Made by a program: the position numbers and the translations under genes. Source: Bacillota bacterium (GTDB taxonomy: Bacteria > Bacillota > Clostridia > Christensenellales > JAEXRW01). From it: 64,000 nucleotides of DNA. The stretch lies in NCBI GenBank assembly GCA_023454175.1, contig JAEXRW010000008.1, positions 1 through 64,000 of the forward strand, given 5' to 3'. Under the pieces are notes generated by a model. That model saw only the letters and a program-made list of their open reading frames with translations. It made no database searches and was not told the origin of the DNA. Within the stretch, counting starts at the first letter, position 1, and each line of letters starts with the position of its first letter. This document shows positions 17,801 through 25,028 of the stretch, in pieces.

Positions 17801-20601
17801 GTCACCGCAATGGAGCAAACCTTTGTCTGCCCTGTTTGCAGCGTGATTTCTTTTTGAGCGGTAACCTCCCCGTCTATTCTGACCGTAGCTTGCACATCCT
17901 CGGAAGCTGCGCCGATTATTGTGGACGTATTATCTGAATTTAGCAGCACGCCATAAGATAGCGTGCTGGCGTTGAATTGCGGATAGAATAAACCCGCAGA
18001 CGAAGTAATGCCAGACAGATTGGCGTTGTTGCGTAAAGGACGGCTGATATGGACCGTATATGTTTTGCTTGTCTTCAGATCTGGGGCCATCACCTTGATG
18101 ATCGCATCCCTTGTATCCCCTGAACTGACGGCCAGTGTAAGGCTGTTTTGCTTGCGGCTATTGATATACACTGTCGCATGGCTGTCGCTTTTCGTGGGTG
18201 TGATGGTCACGTTGCCCATATTATATGGCAGCGTCAGGCTGTAAGCAGTCACTTCGGAGCTGAATGCAGGGGAAAGCGAGCCCGACGACACGCCGATACC
18301 GGACAGGTCCGCATTGGAAGATGGGTTTCCTCTTGTCAGGGTAACGTTGTAAACATTCGTTTTCAGCCAGTCTTTTGCGGTTACCTCTATATGGGCTACC
18401 ATGACTGAATCATTTTCCAGTGCGATATTCCTGCTTGTTGATAAAATGTCACCGTTCAGGATATAAGCATTCGTATCTTCCGGTGTGGCTGTTAGGACAG
18501 TATCCCCGGCTATATTGGCAGAGTAGCTAAAAGTGTCTGTATTGAAGGCTGGCGTCAGCGTTTCCCCAGTTGAAAGGCTGATAGAATCCAGTTTGGCCGA
18601 ATACGCAGAGTCTGCCCATTGGGTGTCTAGTTGGATTTTTGTTGTAAAATTTTCGCCCGTGCCTGTATCATCGTACCACACCCGTAGAACGTAGGTCTTC
18701 CCGGCGTAAAGCGGTACTGTCATGCCATGGATATCTGAATATAATGAACTCTTGGCGAAATATAATGAACTTCTGGCACAATTTTGTATCTCCAGGCCGT
18801 TCTCGTCACTCATGCTGTTGCTGAAGGTGTATTTTCCGGAGACGGCGGGCGTAAATCTCCATTCGGCGACGTCATCCGGGCCGGTGGAATGTGCGCTTTG
18901 GCTGGAGTTCAGCGGCATCACCGGCAGTTCGCTGACCGTATCGTTATACGCAGGTGCGGCTCCGCTGTTGATTGCTGCCTTGCCGCAGAACCATTTCAGG
19001 GTATTATTCACTGTACTTGGTATGCTGTCCAGGGGATTGAAACTGCTGCTTCCGCTCTTGTAAACGATGCTTGAGACTGTCTGTGAATAGGAATCGCTTG
19101 TATCGTCTCCTACCCCTGTGCAAAAGGAGAGGACCCCGCCCGTCTCATCCAGTTCATATGCTTGGAGATAATCTGTCAGGTCCAATACGACCGTGGCGGT
19201 TGAAGCTGTCGTCGTCCCGTCAAAGGAATAGTTTCCGCCCCAGTGCCCGCTGAAAACGTAGTCTTCCACCTCTTCATACGGTTCGGCAGCCTCGTTCCAG
19301 TTTGCGCCTGCGTACAGCCAGAGCTGGTTTCTTCTGGCTGTTGTGATCGTGACTTCGGATGTTGCCAGCGGCGTGTATTCATCCTGGGCTACCAGATAGA
19401 TCATCTCGTCGTCGTCGATCACGCCTGTATGCCCATGCGCGGTATGCAGCGCATCGTAGGCCAGCCACAAGAAACCCTGGTTGCCCCAATCGGCACCCCA
19501 GGAATTGGCCACCTTGAAAGCGCCCTTTTCAAAACTGTCCACCTGGGAATCGCGGTCGATATCCGTCCAGATGCTGTCGTCATAGCCCACGATCGTCAGC
19601 GCATGCCCGCTGTAGTCATCCGGGTCGCTAATGTTCATCCCGCAGTATGCTACCTGGCCGGCATATGTGTCGTCGTCTGCCGTCCCCGGGTCATCGGATA
19701 CCGTGCGCTGGTCCCAGTCATACATGTATGAAGTACCGAATACCAGCACATGTTCATTGTTGAGCATGGATTTGATATTGGTCAGCCCGCCTGATGTATC
19801 GGTATCTTCGATCGTACCGAAGTCTGTGAGCCGGTTTTTGAGCGCGTCCCTCCAGATGGCCGCCGTGGATGGGTAAGCCAGGTACTGTATGGGGTTCACT
19901 GTGGTGCCGGAGATGAAATCATAGCCGTTGTACTGGTAACCGGTCATGGATGCTTCATCGGTGAAAGGCGCGCCGTGGGTGTACATGACCAGAAAGTTGC
20001 CGTAAAGGGAGCTTCCTGCGTCTTCCCCGTCGTTTTCCAGGTTGTAGGTGAATCTCGGGGATAGTGCCTTGTCGGTATCCGCCTTGAGGTCAAGGTCTCT
20101 GATCCTGGCCGTTTCGTAGGTGGCCGCGTAATAGGTGGTGGCAAAACTGCTGCACGAGCCTATATAACCCTGATCGCCGATAGCGGGAAAATGGTTTTCA
20201 GCGCTGTTGTCTACGCTGGTTGGAAGCGAATCGGCGATATCGCCGTATGCACTCAGGATGGACTTGTATTTTCTCTCGGCTGTCTTGCTGTTTTGCTTGC
20301 TGATGATTTCATTGGATGCAGAAACCGAATAGGTTTTGGGCAGCGGATCAAGGCCTTTTTCCGTTCTTGCATTGTTGATCCTTTCCAGGCCTTTAGCATT
20401 GGGAAGTATCTTTTTAACTGTCTTGGCTTTGGCTTTGAATTCCTTTGTTTCGTTATCGGTCGGTGCCTTCAAGCCGGTCGCATGCTTTTCAGTCTTGGGC
20501 GTGTCCTGTTTACCCTCTGCATAGCTGACACTTGTACCCAGGGAAGTAAACATCAATGACACGATTATTACGGCGGTAAGGAGCTTTTGCAGAATCTTCA
20601 T
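11866..20601 (-). CDS. giant secreted papain-like protease with propellers, cadherin-like, Big_2 and Fn3 repeats
   Basis: A 2911-residue protein. The start is the ATG at 20601, 4 bases after AGGTGG; it begins a signal peptide (MKILQKLL...SYA). A propeptide-like region (RINNARTEKGLDPLP, about 74-88) is shared with the 59673-62921 protein. The papain-like C1 domain (about 136-405) has oxyanion Gln144, Cys150 (GSCSSFA), His in SGHALTIVGYD and Asn in ANSWG, so it is probably active. A beta-sandwich region follows, then cadherin-like repeats (motif TYTVHV.R) in blocks around two bundles of propeller-like repeats (about 990-1290 and 1370-1690). After these come roughly eight more cadherin-like repeats, a Big_2 domain (about 2365-2440), an InlB B-like repeat (GYRFVRWIKDG) and five Fn3 domains to the end. 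No wall anchor is visible. It may cleave and bind surface or matrix partners; the substrate is unknown. Confidence 0.9.
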   Translation of the reverse strand: MKILQKLLTAVIIVSLMFTSLGTSVSYAEGKQDTPKTEKHATGLKAPTDNETKEFKAKAKTVKKILPNAKGLERINNARTEKGLDPLPKTYSVSASNEIISKQNSKTAERKYKSILSAYGDIADSLPTSVDNSAENHFPAIGDQGYIGSCSSFATTYYAATYETARIRDLDLKADTDKALSPRFTYNLENDGEDAGSSLYGNFLVMYTHGAPFTDEASMTGYQYNGYDFISGTTVNPIQYLAYPSTAAIWRDALKNRLTDFGTIEDTDTSGGLTNIKSMLNNEHVLVFGTSYMYDWDQRTVSDDPGTADDDTYAGQVAYCGMNISDPDDYSGHALTIVGYDDSIWTDIDRDSQVDSFEKGAFKVANSWGADWGNQGFLWLAYDALHTAHGHTGVIDDDEMIYLVAQDEYTPLATSEVTITTARRNQLWLYAGANWNEAAEPYEEVEDYVFSGHWGGNYSFDGTTTASTATVVLDLTDYLQAYELDETGGVLSFCTGVGDDTSDSYSQTVSSIVYKSGSSSFNPLDSIPSTVNNTLKWFCGKAAINSGAAPAYNDTVSELPVMPLNSSQSAHSTGPDDVAEWRFTPAVSGKYTFSNSMSDENGLEIQNCARSSLYFAKSSLYSDIHGMTVPLYAGKTYVLRVWYDDTGTGENFTTKIQLDTQWADSAYSAKLDSISLSTGETLTPAFNTDTFSYSANIAGDTVLTATPEDTNAYILNGDILSTSRNIALENDSVMVAHIEVTAKDWLKTNVYNVTLTRGNPSSNADLSGIGVSSGSLSPAFSSEVTAYSLTLPYNMGNVTITPTKSDSHATVYINSRKQNSLTLAVSSGDTRDAIIKVMAPDLKTSKTYTVHISRPLRNNANLSGITSSAGLFYPQFNASTLSYGVLLNSDNTSTIIGAASEDVQATVRIDGEVTAQKEITLQTGQTKVCSIAVTSLDGSVTKTYNVTIYRQKAGAPITINADLIHPSAIEPSPDETKIYMTDNNKPFVYEIDLKAGTVHALALPYKPYSLCYSEGRLFVTLTKPESGADAAGIIDPRTFSLTSTMNVDMDFSCIAADATHIYPYSFSSNKIMVYDRATLTKQSEYFVPSRLYDLKVNPVSGMLYVGQLSSISSFRVTNGQLQLVKQNTAYGFGQNSGYLSISPDGRYVIRYDGSVLTCSTDPDQDLIFTKKIPPAYKYSFDNADRDIYVMHDRLIEQWDMNTLTPKCVIQDPVRFSYCYFSDNYLMTGQYNAHYDITFKYFDPKTLLGNLKISGDHIGNLYPIQDTIDCGEVPLSTSSVDISALPLAAGSQITGDTGAQTLNVGSNTFSVTVNDPSTGRTKNYNLNITRKDSDPAPITLDARVKLPFMPYDIVSDPQKPIFYMTSYSDFSLYRADCDTGDITVKKFMLRPQNLTVSNGKIYVTMERNYGFGDPSYGSIAVVDAETFKTEHIFDVAIRPRDIVADTSGRLYISSNDTGSTILAIYDSNDGRHIRDVYGSNYWSTLAYNTALNKLYSVSTTVRPMDMYAYEIQDGDITKIYDSPYQGEYGLTLNMFISPDGQYIYNGSGNVFSCAPAQAGDMVFSGTIGSAFAYLCFDMTGGRFYTSNLKVFSAYDYSSRTFLNSANFTDEFCDLQHYDDKVTAVQKKSNGDYYVKSFIPGTLLANIAVNGVTITGFDPTVKEYNLTIPTNEDTVNITAPAFDPNSQVTGDIGTVAIAGTNVYTITVTPQKGQICTYTMHVTKAVPGNAYLSAINTSAGTLTPAFNKDTLSYWLALNEETSSVIITPAKSDSQAAFLIDGSPIPYKMIYPANGGSLDVTILVTAKDGITKKTYTVHVTRAISTNANLASLYVSSGSMTPTFSANTTEYYVVLSTTSTTTIYASPISSVATMKFDGAVATSKTVTLNQGQSQDVVIEVTAQDGITKQTYTVHVLRPGPNNAYLSSLSTTAGTLSPAFNANTCSYTVSLSDTTTGTTITAAKADSNATLRIDGAVATSKTVTLNQGQSQDVVIEVTAQDGITKKTYTVHVTRLPGNAYLSAITVSTGTLTPTFDRLTVYYTLALNESADVVGITTVKEDNNATTKINGIPSTSTSLGLPNGRSTDVVIEVTASDGVTKKTYTVHVSRAASSNANLSGINLTSGSLTPVFNSDTLTYSTTLTKSTSSTTLTPVKADSNATVKIDGATATSKTVPLGTGESRDAVILVTAQDGTTTKTYTVHVTREASSNANLSGITGTNGTLSPAFAANTTNYSMTLPNTITSTTIAVTKADSTASVRIDGAVTSSKTLSLAPGESKDVIILVTAQDGTTTKTYTVHVARAAKRVSGVSLNLDTLTLVNGGKGTLTASVTPADATNRNVSWSSSNTRIATVAGGAVTAAGPGKAVITVTTQDGGYHDTCTVTVTPRQYTVAAGANSASFGTVSGSGVYDEGVQAKLRATPKDGYRFVRWIKDGTEASTKIEYVFTVAGNVSFTAEFAAIGIPASISAAAEDYDSITVKWGPVSFAAGYEVWRSTAYNGTYKKILTTSQTVSTDSGLVPRTTYFYMVNAYCVSGSTTTHGIQSTIAYATPALQIPSVSASAKGYDSIHISWSRVPGASGYQVYRSTSKDGRYSYVTATGSTSYTNTRLNTGTTYYYKVCAYRYAGSVKALGNLSESASATPLLGTVTNPKAQMASVTGIKVTWNSVAGRSGYEIWRSTSPNTGYSLIKSTSSTYLNNTSLTPNINYYYKIRAYRTVNRVRVYGNFSGTVNATPVFNSVTGTVATKYNATSIKIKWNAVAGRKGYEIWRSTSADGGYSLIKSTTTTSLTDMNLATNTAYYYKVRAYCLVNGTRCYSNYSNTSSATPVLAKVTSVTVSIYRPAKLRVTWSSVYGRTGYEVWRSTSEDSNFVMAVSTISTAYYDADVKTGITYSFKIRAYRLVNNVRVYSDFSTQVSMNY

Positions 20602-20717
20602 ATTTCCACCTCGAAAATTTTGCTTTGGGATGCTGGGCATGCTGACCGCTGTTATGAAGGATTTTCTTGCCGAAAAGGTGTGATAAAGAATGCTAATTAT
20701 ATATGTATTTTCCTAAT

Positions 20718-20746
20718 ATTATAGCAATTAATTGGGAATAGTTCAA
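20718..20746 (-). promoter_or_regulatory. sigma-A promoter of the giant protease/adhesin gene
   Basis: On the minus strand: TTGAAC (20746-20741), a 17-base spacer and TATAAT (20723-20718). The predicted leader is about 110 bases to the ATG at 20601. The sequence around it closely matches the promoter at 44818-44846 (same spacing, GC before the -10 and GGAAAATACAT after it). Confidence 0.75.
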
Positions 20747-20956
20747 TTATTATAACGTTGCATAAGAGATGGTTTTATATCGGTGCCATGCCAGATCAGA
20801 GACTATTTATGATGTCTGGAGTATGTTGAAGCATTTATGCAAAAAATGTCTGGGTCTCTGCTGGGAAATGACCAAGAAACTCGCAACTGTCTCACGCAAC
20901 CCACTTTTCTTTTTCTATTTACTGGCCTGTTCAGCAATAGGCAACAGCAATCTGAA

Positions 20957-21055
20957 GGAGATATCAGAAATTCTAACGCAGTGTATATGGCATCAGCCAG
21001 TCAGCCGTTTCCGGCAGTCAAGAGGTCGAGGGTTCAAGTCCCTCTATCTCCACCA
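20957..21055 (+). ncRNA. tRNA-like element with intact acceptor stem and T-arm, degenerate middle
   Basis: The ends pair perfectly as a 7-bp acceptor stem (GGAGATA with TATCTCC), followed by A and CCA. The T-arm is canonical (GAGGG-TTCAAGT-CCCTC). The roughly 60 bases between them form no clear D-arm or anticodon arm; only a short GCCG-TTTC-CGGC hairpin is evident. The length is 99 bases. It ends directly at a strong hairpin terminator. A second, more decayed copy with the same flanks lies near 45010-45102. It could be a relic of a long-variable-arm tRNA or a tRNA-like 3' end of a structured RNA. Confidence 0.4.
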
Positions 21056-21091
21056 AAAAACCGCTGATATTATTCGGTATCAGCGGTTTTT
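21056..21091 (+). terminator. bidirectional terminator between tRNA-like element and galE
   Basis: A 9-bp perfect stem (CCGCTGATA 21061-21069 with 21078-21086) is flanked by an A-run on the left and TTTTT on the right. It can therefore end transcription from the plus-strand tRNA-like element and from galE on the minus strand. Confidence 0.85.
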
Positions 21092-21183
21092 ATTGTTTTT
21101 CAGGATTCTTATACACGCCAGAAAAGTCTGACACGATATGACCACAACAGATCGATAAATTGATCCATTTCAGTGGATCCATT

Positions 21184-22188
21184 TTATGCCCTGTTCTTTT
21201 CCCATTTCCACGTATCTTTGCACATCTCGTCAATTCCAAACTCTGCATGCCAGCCAAGTATTCTCATCGCTTTCTCCACATTCGCGATGCATATGGCGAT
21301 ATCCCCGGGCCGCCTGCTTTCCATCACATACGGTATAGCCTTGCCGGATGCCTTTTCAAAGGCCTGAGCGACCTCAAGCACGCTATAACCCACGCCTGTG
21401 CCGAGATTGATTGCCTCGATACCTTTTTTGTTTTGGATATAATCAAGTGCATGGATGTGTCCCTTCGCCAGATCGACCACATGAATGTAATCACGGATAC
21501 CCGAACCGTCCTTCGTTGGATAATCCCCGCCGAAAACATGTAATTCCTTCAGTCTTGCTGAGGCAACCTGTGCGATATAAGGAACGAGATTATTCGGTAT
21601 TCCCTTCGGTTCCTCGCCTATCAGGCCGCTTATATGCGCTCCGACGGGGTTGAAATAACGCAATAACACGATAGACCACGCGTTGTCCGAAACATATAAA
21701 TCCTTCAGCATTTGCTCCAGCATCAGTTTGGTCCATCCATAAGGATTGGTGCATCCAAGAATCCCTTCTTCATGGACCGGCATGGGGTTATCGCTTCTGT
21801 AAACCGTTGCCGAGGAACTGAATATCATCTTTTTGACGTTATGCTTTATCATTGCCTCGCAGATCGTAAGCAAGCAATCGATGTTGTTCCTGTAATAGGT
21901 TATCGGTATCAGCACCGATTCGCCTACTGCCTTATAACCGGCGAAATGTATGACTGCGTCTATTTCATGATCCTGAAATATGCGTTCAACAGCTTCTTTG
22001 TTTTTGACATCAGCATTGATATATGTTACTTCACGGCCTGTTATCTGATGTATTCGATCTATCGTTTTTATGTTGCTGTTACAGAAATTGTCAATTATGA
22101 TATAGTCATATCCCGCTTTACTCAGTTCAACACATGTGTGGCTCCCGATATATCCAGCTCCTCCGGTAACCAGTACATATTTTCCCAT
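21184..22188 (-). CDS. galE: UDP-glucose / UDP-GlcNAc 4-epimerase
   Basis: A 334-residue cytoplasmic SDR enzyme that interconverts UDP-Glc/UDP-Gal and, in many bacteria, UDP-GlcNAc/UDP-GalNAc. The start at 22188 begins MGKYVLVTGGAGYIGSH, the NAD-binding motif, and is preceded by AGGAAAG. The 33-codon upstream extension is rejected. SSSATVY supplies the catalytic Ser/Thr region and NPYGWTK the YxxxK pair. Length is normal for GalE. It lies about 2.8 kb from the pel operon. Pel is rich in GalNAc, and an epimerase (PelX) accompanies pel genes in some species, so a role in supplying UDP-GalNAc is likely. Substrate choice cannot be read directly. Confidence 0.93.
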   Translation of the reverse strand: MGKYVLVTGGAGYIGSHTCVELSKAGYDYIIIDNFCNSNIKTIDRIHQITGREVTYINADVKNKEAVERIFQDHEIDAVIHFAGYKAVGESVLIPITYYRNNIDCLLTICEAMIKHNVKKMIFSSSATVYRSDNPMPVHEEGILGCTNPYGWTKLMLEQMLKDLYVSDNAWSIVLLRYFNPVGAHISGLIGEEPKGIPNNLVPYIAQVASARLKELHVFGGDYPTKDGSGIRDYIHVVDLAKGHIHALDYIQNKKGIEAINLGTGVGYSVLEVAQAFEKASGKAIPYVMESRRPGDIAICIANVEKAMRILGWHAEFGIDEMCKDTWKWEKNRA

Positions 22189-22737
22189 ATTATCTTTCCT
22201 ATCTCCAAAATGTCGGTCTGTAAAAAATAATTTCTGCGGCTGGAAAGCATGAGGCAAGGCGTATACTGATCTTCTTGGGCAAACCATGCAAGCACAAGCT
22301 GAGCCTGGACTGATACACTAAATGTGTCGTGGCGCAAATAATTGGCCCGTTGAACCTATGCTATATAGTAAATTATAGCACGAAAGATCGTCGTTACTAC
22401 TATTGATATAACATGGTAATTATGAAAATTTTGAGGATAAAATGATAATGTTTTCATGAGATGTGTTGACAAAAGTCGAACAGTTGCAGACCATCCTACC
22501 TGATGGATATTTCCTGTGCAATGTCCGCATCCCTAGCCGCAAACCGCGCACTCACCCGATCCGGGCGGCGGACGAAGATAATTCCCGGGTACCCATCGTC
22601 AACAGATATCCCTTTTGCCATCATCCAGCCATGCAATCCAGCTTAACATTTATGCATAATTTTATTAATCATATGGTAAAATATGATCATAGCCGATCCA
22701 TTATAGAATCACAAGCATATGAGGAACAGCATATCTT
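22189..22737. other. intergenic region between galE and the riboswitch
   Basis: About 550 bases. On the minus strand an extended -10 (TGCTATAAT, near 22370) may serve galE, with only a poor -35. The open frame at 22463-22741 has no ribosome binding site or family resemblance and is not called. AT-rich sequence at about 22645-22720 probably contains the promoter for the riboswitch transcript, but no single -35/-10 pair stands out. Confidence 0.35.
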
Positions 22738-22820
22738 GTAATGTGCAAACAATCCGAAAGGGTTTGACACAAAGCTGCGGATCTAAGGCGAAAGCTATGA
22801 TCGTCGGGCTGCCAGGAGGT
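22738..22820 (+). promoter_or_regulatory. c-di-GMP-I (GEMM) riboswitch
   Basis: The core fits the GEMM-I consensus in order: GCAAAC (22745-22750), a stem capped by the GAAA tetraloop (CCGAAAGG, 22754-22761), GACaCAAAGC (22766-22775), CGGatCTAAGG (22778-22788), then ATGA and CGGGCTGCC (to 22813). This matches the layout of known c-di-GMP-I aptamers such as Vc2. The leader continues about 50 bases to the ATG at 22870, so it should control the secreted beta-helix/Fn3 protein. Whether it switches on or off cannot be read with confidence. Confidence 0.85.
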
Positions 22821-22869
22821 TTTTAGCAAATAAAACATCTGTTGGCCAAAACAAAAGAAGGTTTTAACC

Positions 22870-24972
22870 ATGATTATGAAACACCGTCATCCAATAATGT
22901 TGTCCCTTATGATAATAGGTGTTCTTGTTATATTACAAATGGTGTACTGTATGTTTTTTCCTGACATATCATATGCCGCAGGCAACACCACGTATTATGT
23001 ATCCACGACAGGAAACGACAATAACGCTGGGACATTCGATTCTCCCTGGAAGACTATCCAAAAAGCGTGTAATTCCGTTGCTGCAGGCGATACGGTTTGT
23101 ATCAAAGCGGGCACTTACGTGGGGAAAATTACTGTTCCAACGTCTGGAACGTCCAGTGCGTATATTACGATTCAAAATTACAATAATGATGCGGTCATTA
23201 TTGACGGTTCGAGCGGAAGTGGCGATGGTGTCATAAATATCTCCAACAAAAGTTATGTCCGGATCAAAGGGCTTGAAGTATGTAACAATTCGAGAGGCGA
23301 TCCTCCTGTAGGCATATATGTATCGGGATATGGATCGGGCGTTGAAATCCTCAATAATAAAGTACACAATATTGTATCATCGCAGGATGCCCATGGGATT
23401 GCTGTCTATGCCACAAGCGGCACGCAGTCTATCAATGGCTTGGTGATTGACGGCAATGAAGTCTATAACTGTCAATTGGGATCGTCAGAATCAGTTGTTG
23501 TCAACGGCAATGTTGACGGTTTCAGGATTACGAATAACCGTGTGCACGACAATAATAATATCGGTATAGATTGTATCGGTTTCGAAGGAACCGCATCTTC
23601 CAATGACCAGGCCAGAAATGGTGTCGTTTCCGGAAATACGGTTTATAACATTACTTCAAGAGGCAATCCCGCCTATGGGAATGACACCTGCGCGGATGGC
23701 TTGTATGTCGATGGCGGCTCCCATATCACCATGGAACGGAACAGGGTATACAACTGCGACATAGGGATTGAAGTAGCCAGCGAGCACTTAAACAAGGTTT
23801 CTGATTATATTACGGTAAGGAACAATATCGTTTCTGGTTGCGGCTTGTATGGATTATGTTTCGGCGGCGCAGAATCCGGCAATGGTTATGCGCAAAATTG
23901 TACGTTTGTGAATAATACCTGTTACAATAATGCTACCACTGTCGAAATTCAAAAAGCACAGAATAATGTTCTTGCAAATAACATTTTCTATGGTGGTACA
24001 CTTCGCGAAGGGACAGTTGGTACCAATGCGTTTAAGTACAATATCTGGTATGGTAATTCAAGGCCGAGCGGGTTAAGCGCGACGGATAAATATACCGATC
24101 CCCGTTTTGTAAGCAGCTCTGATTATCATTTACAGGCTGTATCTCCCGCAATTGATGCCGGTGATCCTGCATTGACCGCAGACACAGTTGGTGCGCTGGA
24201 CTTTGATGGGTATGCGCGCATTACGGGATCGGCTGTGGATTGCGGCGCATATGAATATGATTCCGGCATAATTCCCACTCCGACTCCGACGCCGACCCCG
24301 ACGCCGACCCCGACGCCGACCCCGACTCCAACGCCGACCCCGACTCCAACGCCTACCCCTACACCGACGCCCACGCCTACCCCGACGCCCACGCCTACCC
24401 CGACGCCTTCCACGTTCCCTGCTCCTGCACCGATAGGAGCGGCAGCGGTCTCCTATAACAACATAAGAATATCCTGGGGTGCTGTGAACAGTGCCTCGAA
24501 ATATCAGTTGTATCGTGCAACTTCCGGCACGGGGACTTACACATTGATAGCGACTACCACTTATACAGCCTATACCAATTCAAACGTAACGCTCGGGACC
24601 CTGTATTACTACAAGGTCCGGGCTTACCGCCTGGTCGGTTCAACCAGGATTTTCAGCCCTTACTCAGCGGTCGTTTCAGTCCGGACGGTATTGGGAGCGC
24701 CCAGTCCTGTGTCGGTGGTCCAGCTGTCTTCCCGCACGGTCAGGATCACCTGGGGGGCTGTATCGGGCAGTATGAGGTATGAGGTATGGCGTTCGGCATC
24801 GGGCTCCGGGCTCTATACGCGGGTGGCAGCAACAAGCTACACCTATTACCTTGATACAAATTTTCGTGCCGGCACGATGTATTACTACAAGGTGCGTGCA
24901 TACCGATCGGTCTCAGGGAGTATCGTGTACAGCGATTATTCGGTCATTTCGATGATTCAGACAACATCCTGA
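22870..24972 (+). CDS. c-di-GMP-controlled secreted beta-helix / Thr-Pro linker / Fn3 protein
   Basis: A 700-residue secreted protein. The start is supported by AAGAAGG 8 bases before the ATG. A signal segment (about 8-37, ending SYAA) is followed by a right-handed parallel beta-helix (about 38-465). That domain opens with TYYVSTTGNDNNAGTFDSPWKTIQKA and closes with the SPAIDAGDPA...DCGAYEY cap typical of choice-of-anchor/DUF1565-type proteins. A Thr-Pro repeat linker (about 470-517) leads to two Fn3 domains with the same YYYKVRAYR strand as other proteins here. The helix may bind or cleave polysaccharide; lyase residues were not identified. The riboswitch upstream and the pel operon next to it (convergent) suggest a matrix protein made when c-di-GMP changes. 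Confidence 0.9.
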   Translation: MIMKHRHPIMLSLMIIGVLVILQMVYCMFFPDISYAAGNTTYYVSTTGNDNNAGTFDSPWKTIQKACNSVAAGDTVCIKAGTYVGKITVPTSGTSSAYITIQNYNNDAVIIDGSSGSGDGVINISNKSYVRIKGLEVCNNSRGDPPVGIYVSGYGSGVEILNNKVHNIVSSQDAHGIAVYATSGTQSINGLVIDGNEVYNCQLGSSESVVVNGNVDGFRITNNRVHDNNNIGIDCIGFEGTASSNDQARNGVVSGNTVYNITSRGNPAYGNDTCADGLYVDGGSHITMERNRVYNCDIGIEVASEHLNKVSDYITVRNNIVSGCGLYGLCFGGAESGNGYAQNCTFVNNTCYNNATTVEIQKAQNNVLANNIFYGGTLREGTVGTNAFKYNIWYGNSRPSGLSATDKYTDPRFVSSSDYHLQAVSPAIDAGDPALTADTVGALDFDGYARITGSAVDCGAYEYDSGIIPTPTPTPTPTPTPTPTPTPTPTPTPTPTPTPTPTPTPTPTPTPTPSTFPAPAPIGAAAVSYNNIRISWGAVNSASKYQLYRATSGTGTYTLIATTTYTAYTNSNVTLGTLYYYKVRAYRLVGSTRIFSPYSAVVSVRTVLGAPSPVSVVQLSSRTVRITWGAVSGSMRYEVWRSASGSGLYTRVAATSYTYYLDTNFRAGTMYYYKVRAYRSVSGSIVYSDYSVISMIQTTS
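24271..24411 (+). repeat. hexanucleotide-type tandem repeat encoding a Thr-Pro linker
   Basis: About 23 tandem ACNCCN units (mostly ACGCCN, ACTCCN and ACCCCG) encode (TP)n. Gain or loss of units keeps the reading frame and would only change linker length. Confidence 0.9.
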
Positions 24973-25009
24973 CAAATCGAAAACCTGTACACCTATATAT
25001 ACTTTCATG

Positions 25010-25028
25010 GGAAAGCTCGTATCTTTCC
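25010..25028. terminator. weak hairpin between convergent genes
   Basis: GGAAAG (25010-25015) pairs with CTTTCC (25023-25028) between the stops of the beta-helix gene and pelG. There is no clear U-tract, so terminator function is uncertain. Confidence 0.25.

Noticed and set aside
20695..21055. Possible tmRNA gene ending at the tRNA-like 3' end
   Set aside because: The 3' end resembles a tmRNA, but no matching 5' domain or tag reading frame is seen, and the needed 5' region is occupied by a minus-strand promoter.
22463..22741. Plus-strand 92-codon frame upstream of the riboswitch
   Set aside because: No ribosome binding site, atypical composition, and it runs into the start of the aptamer.
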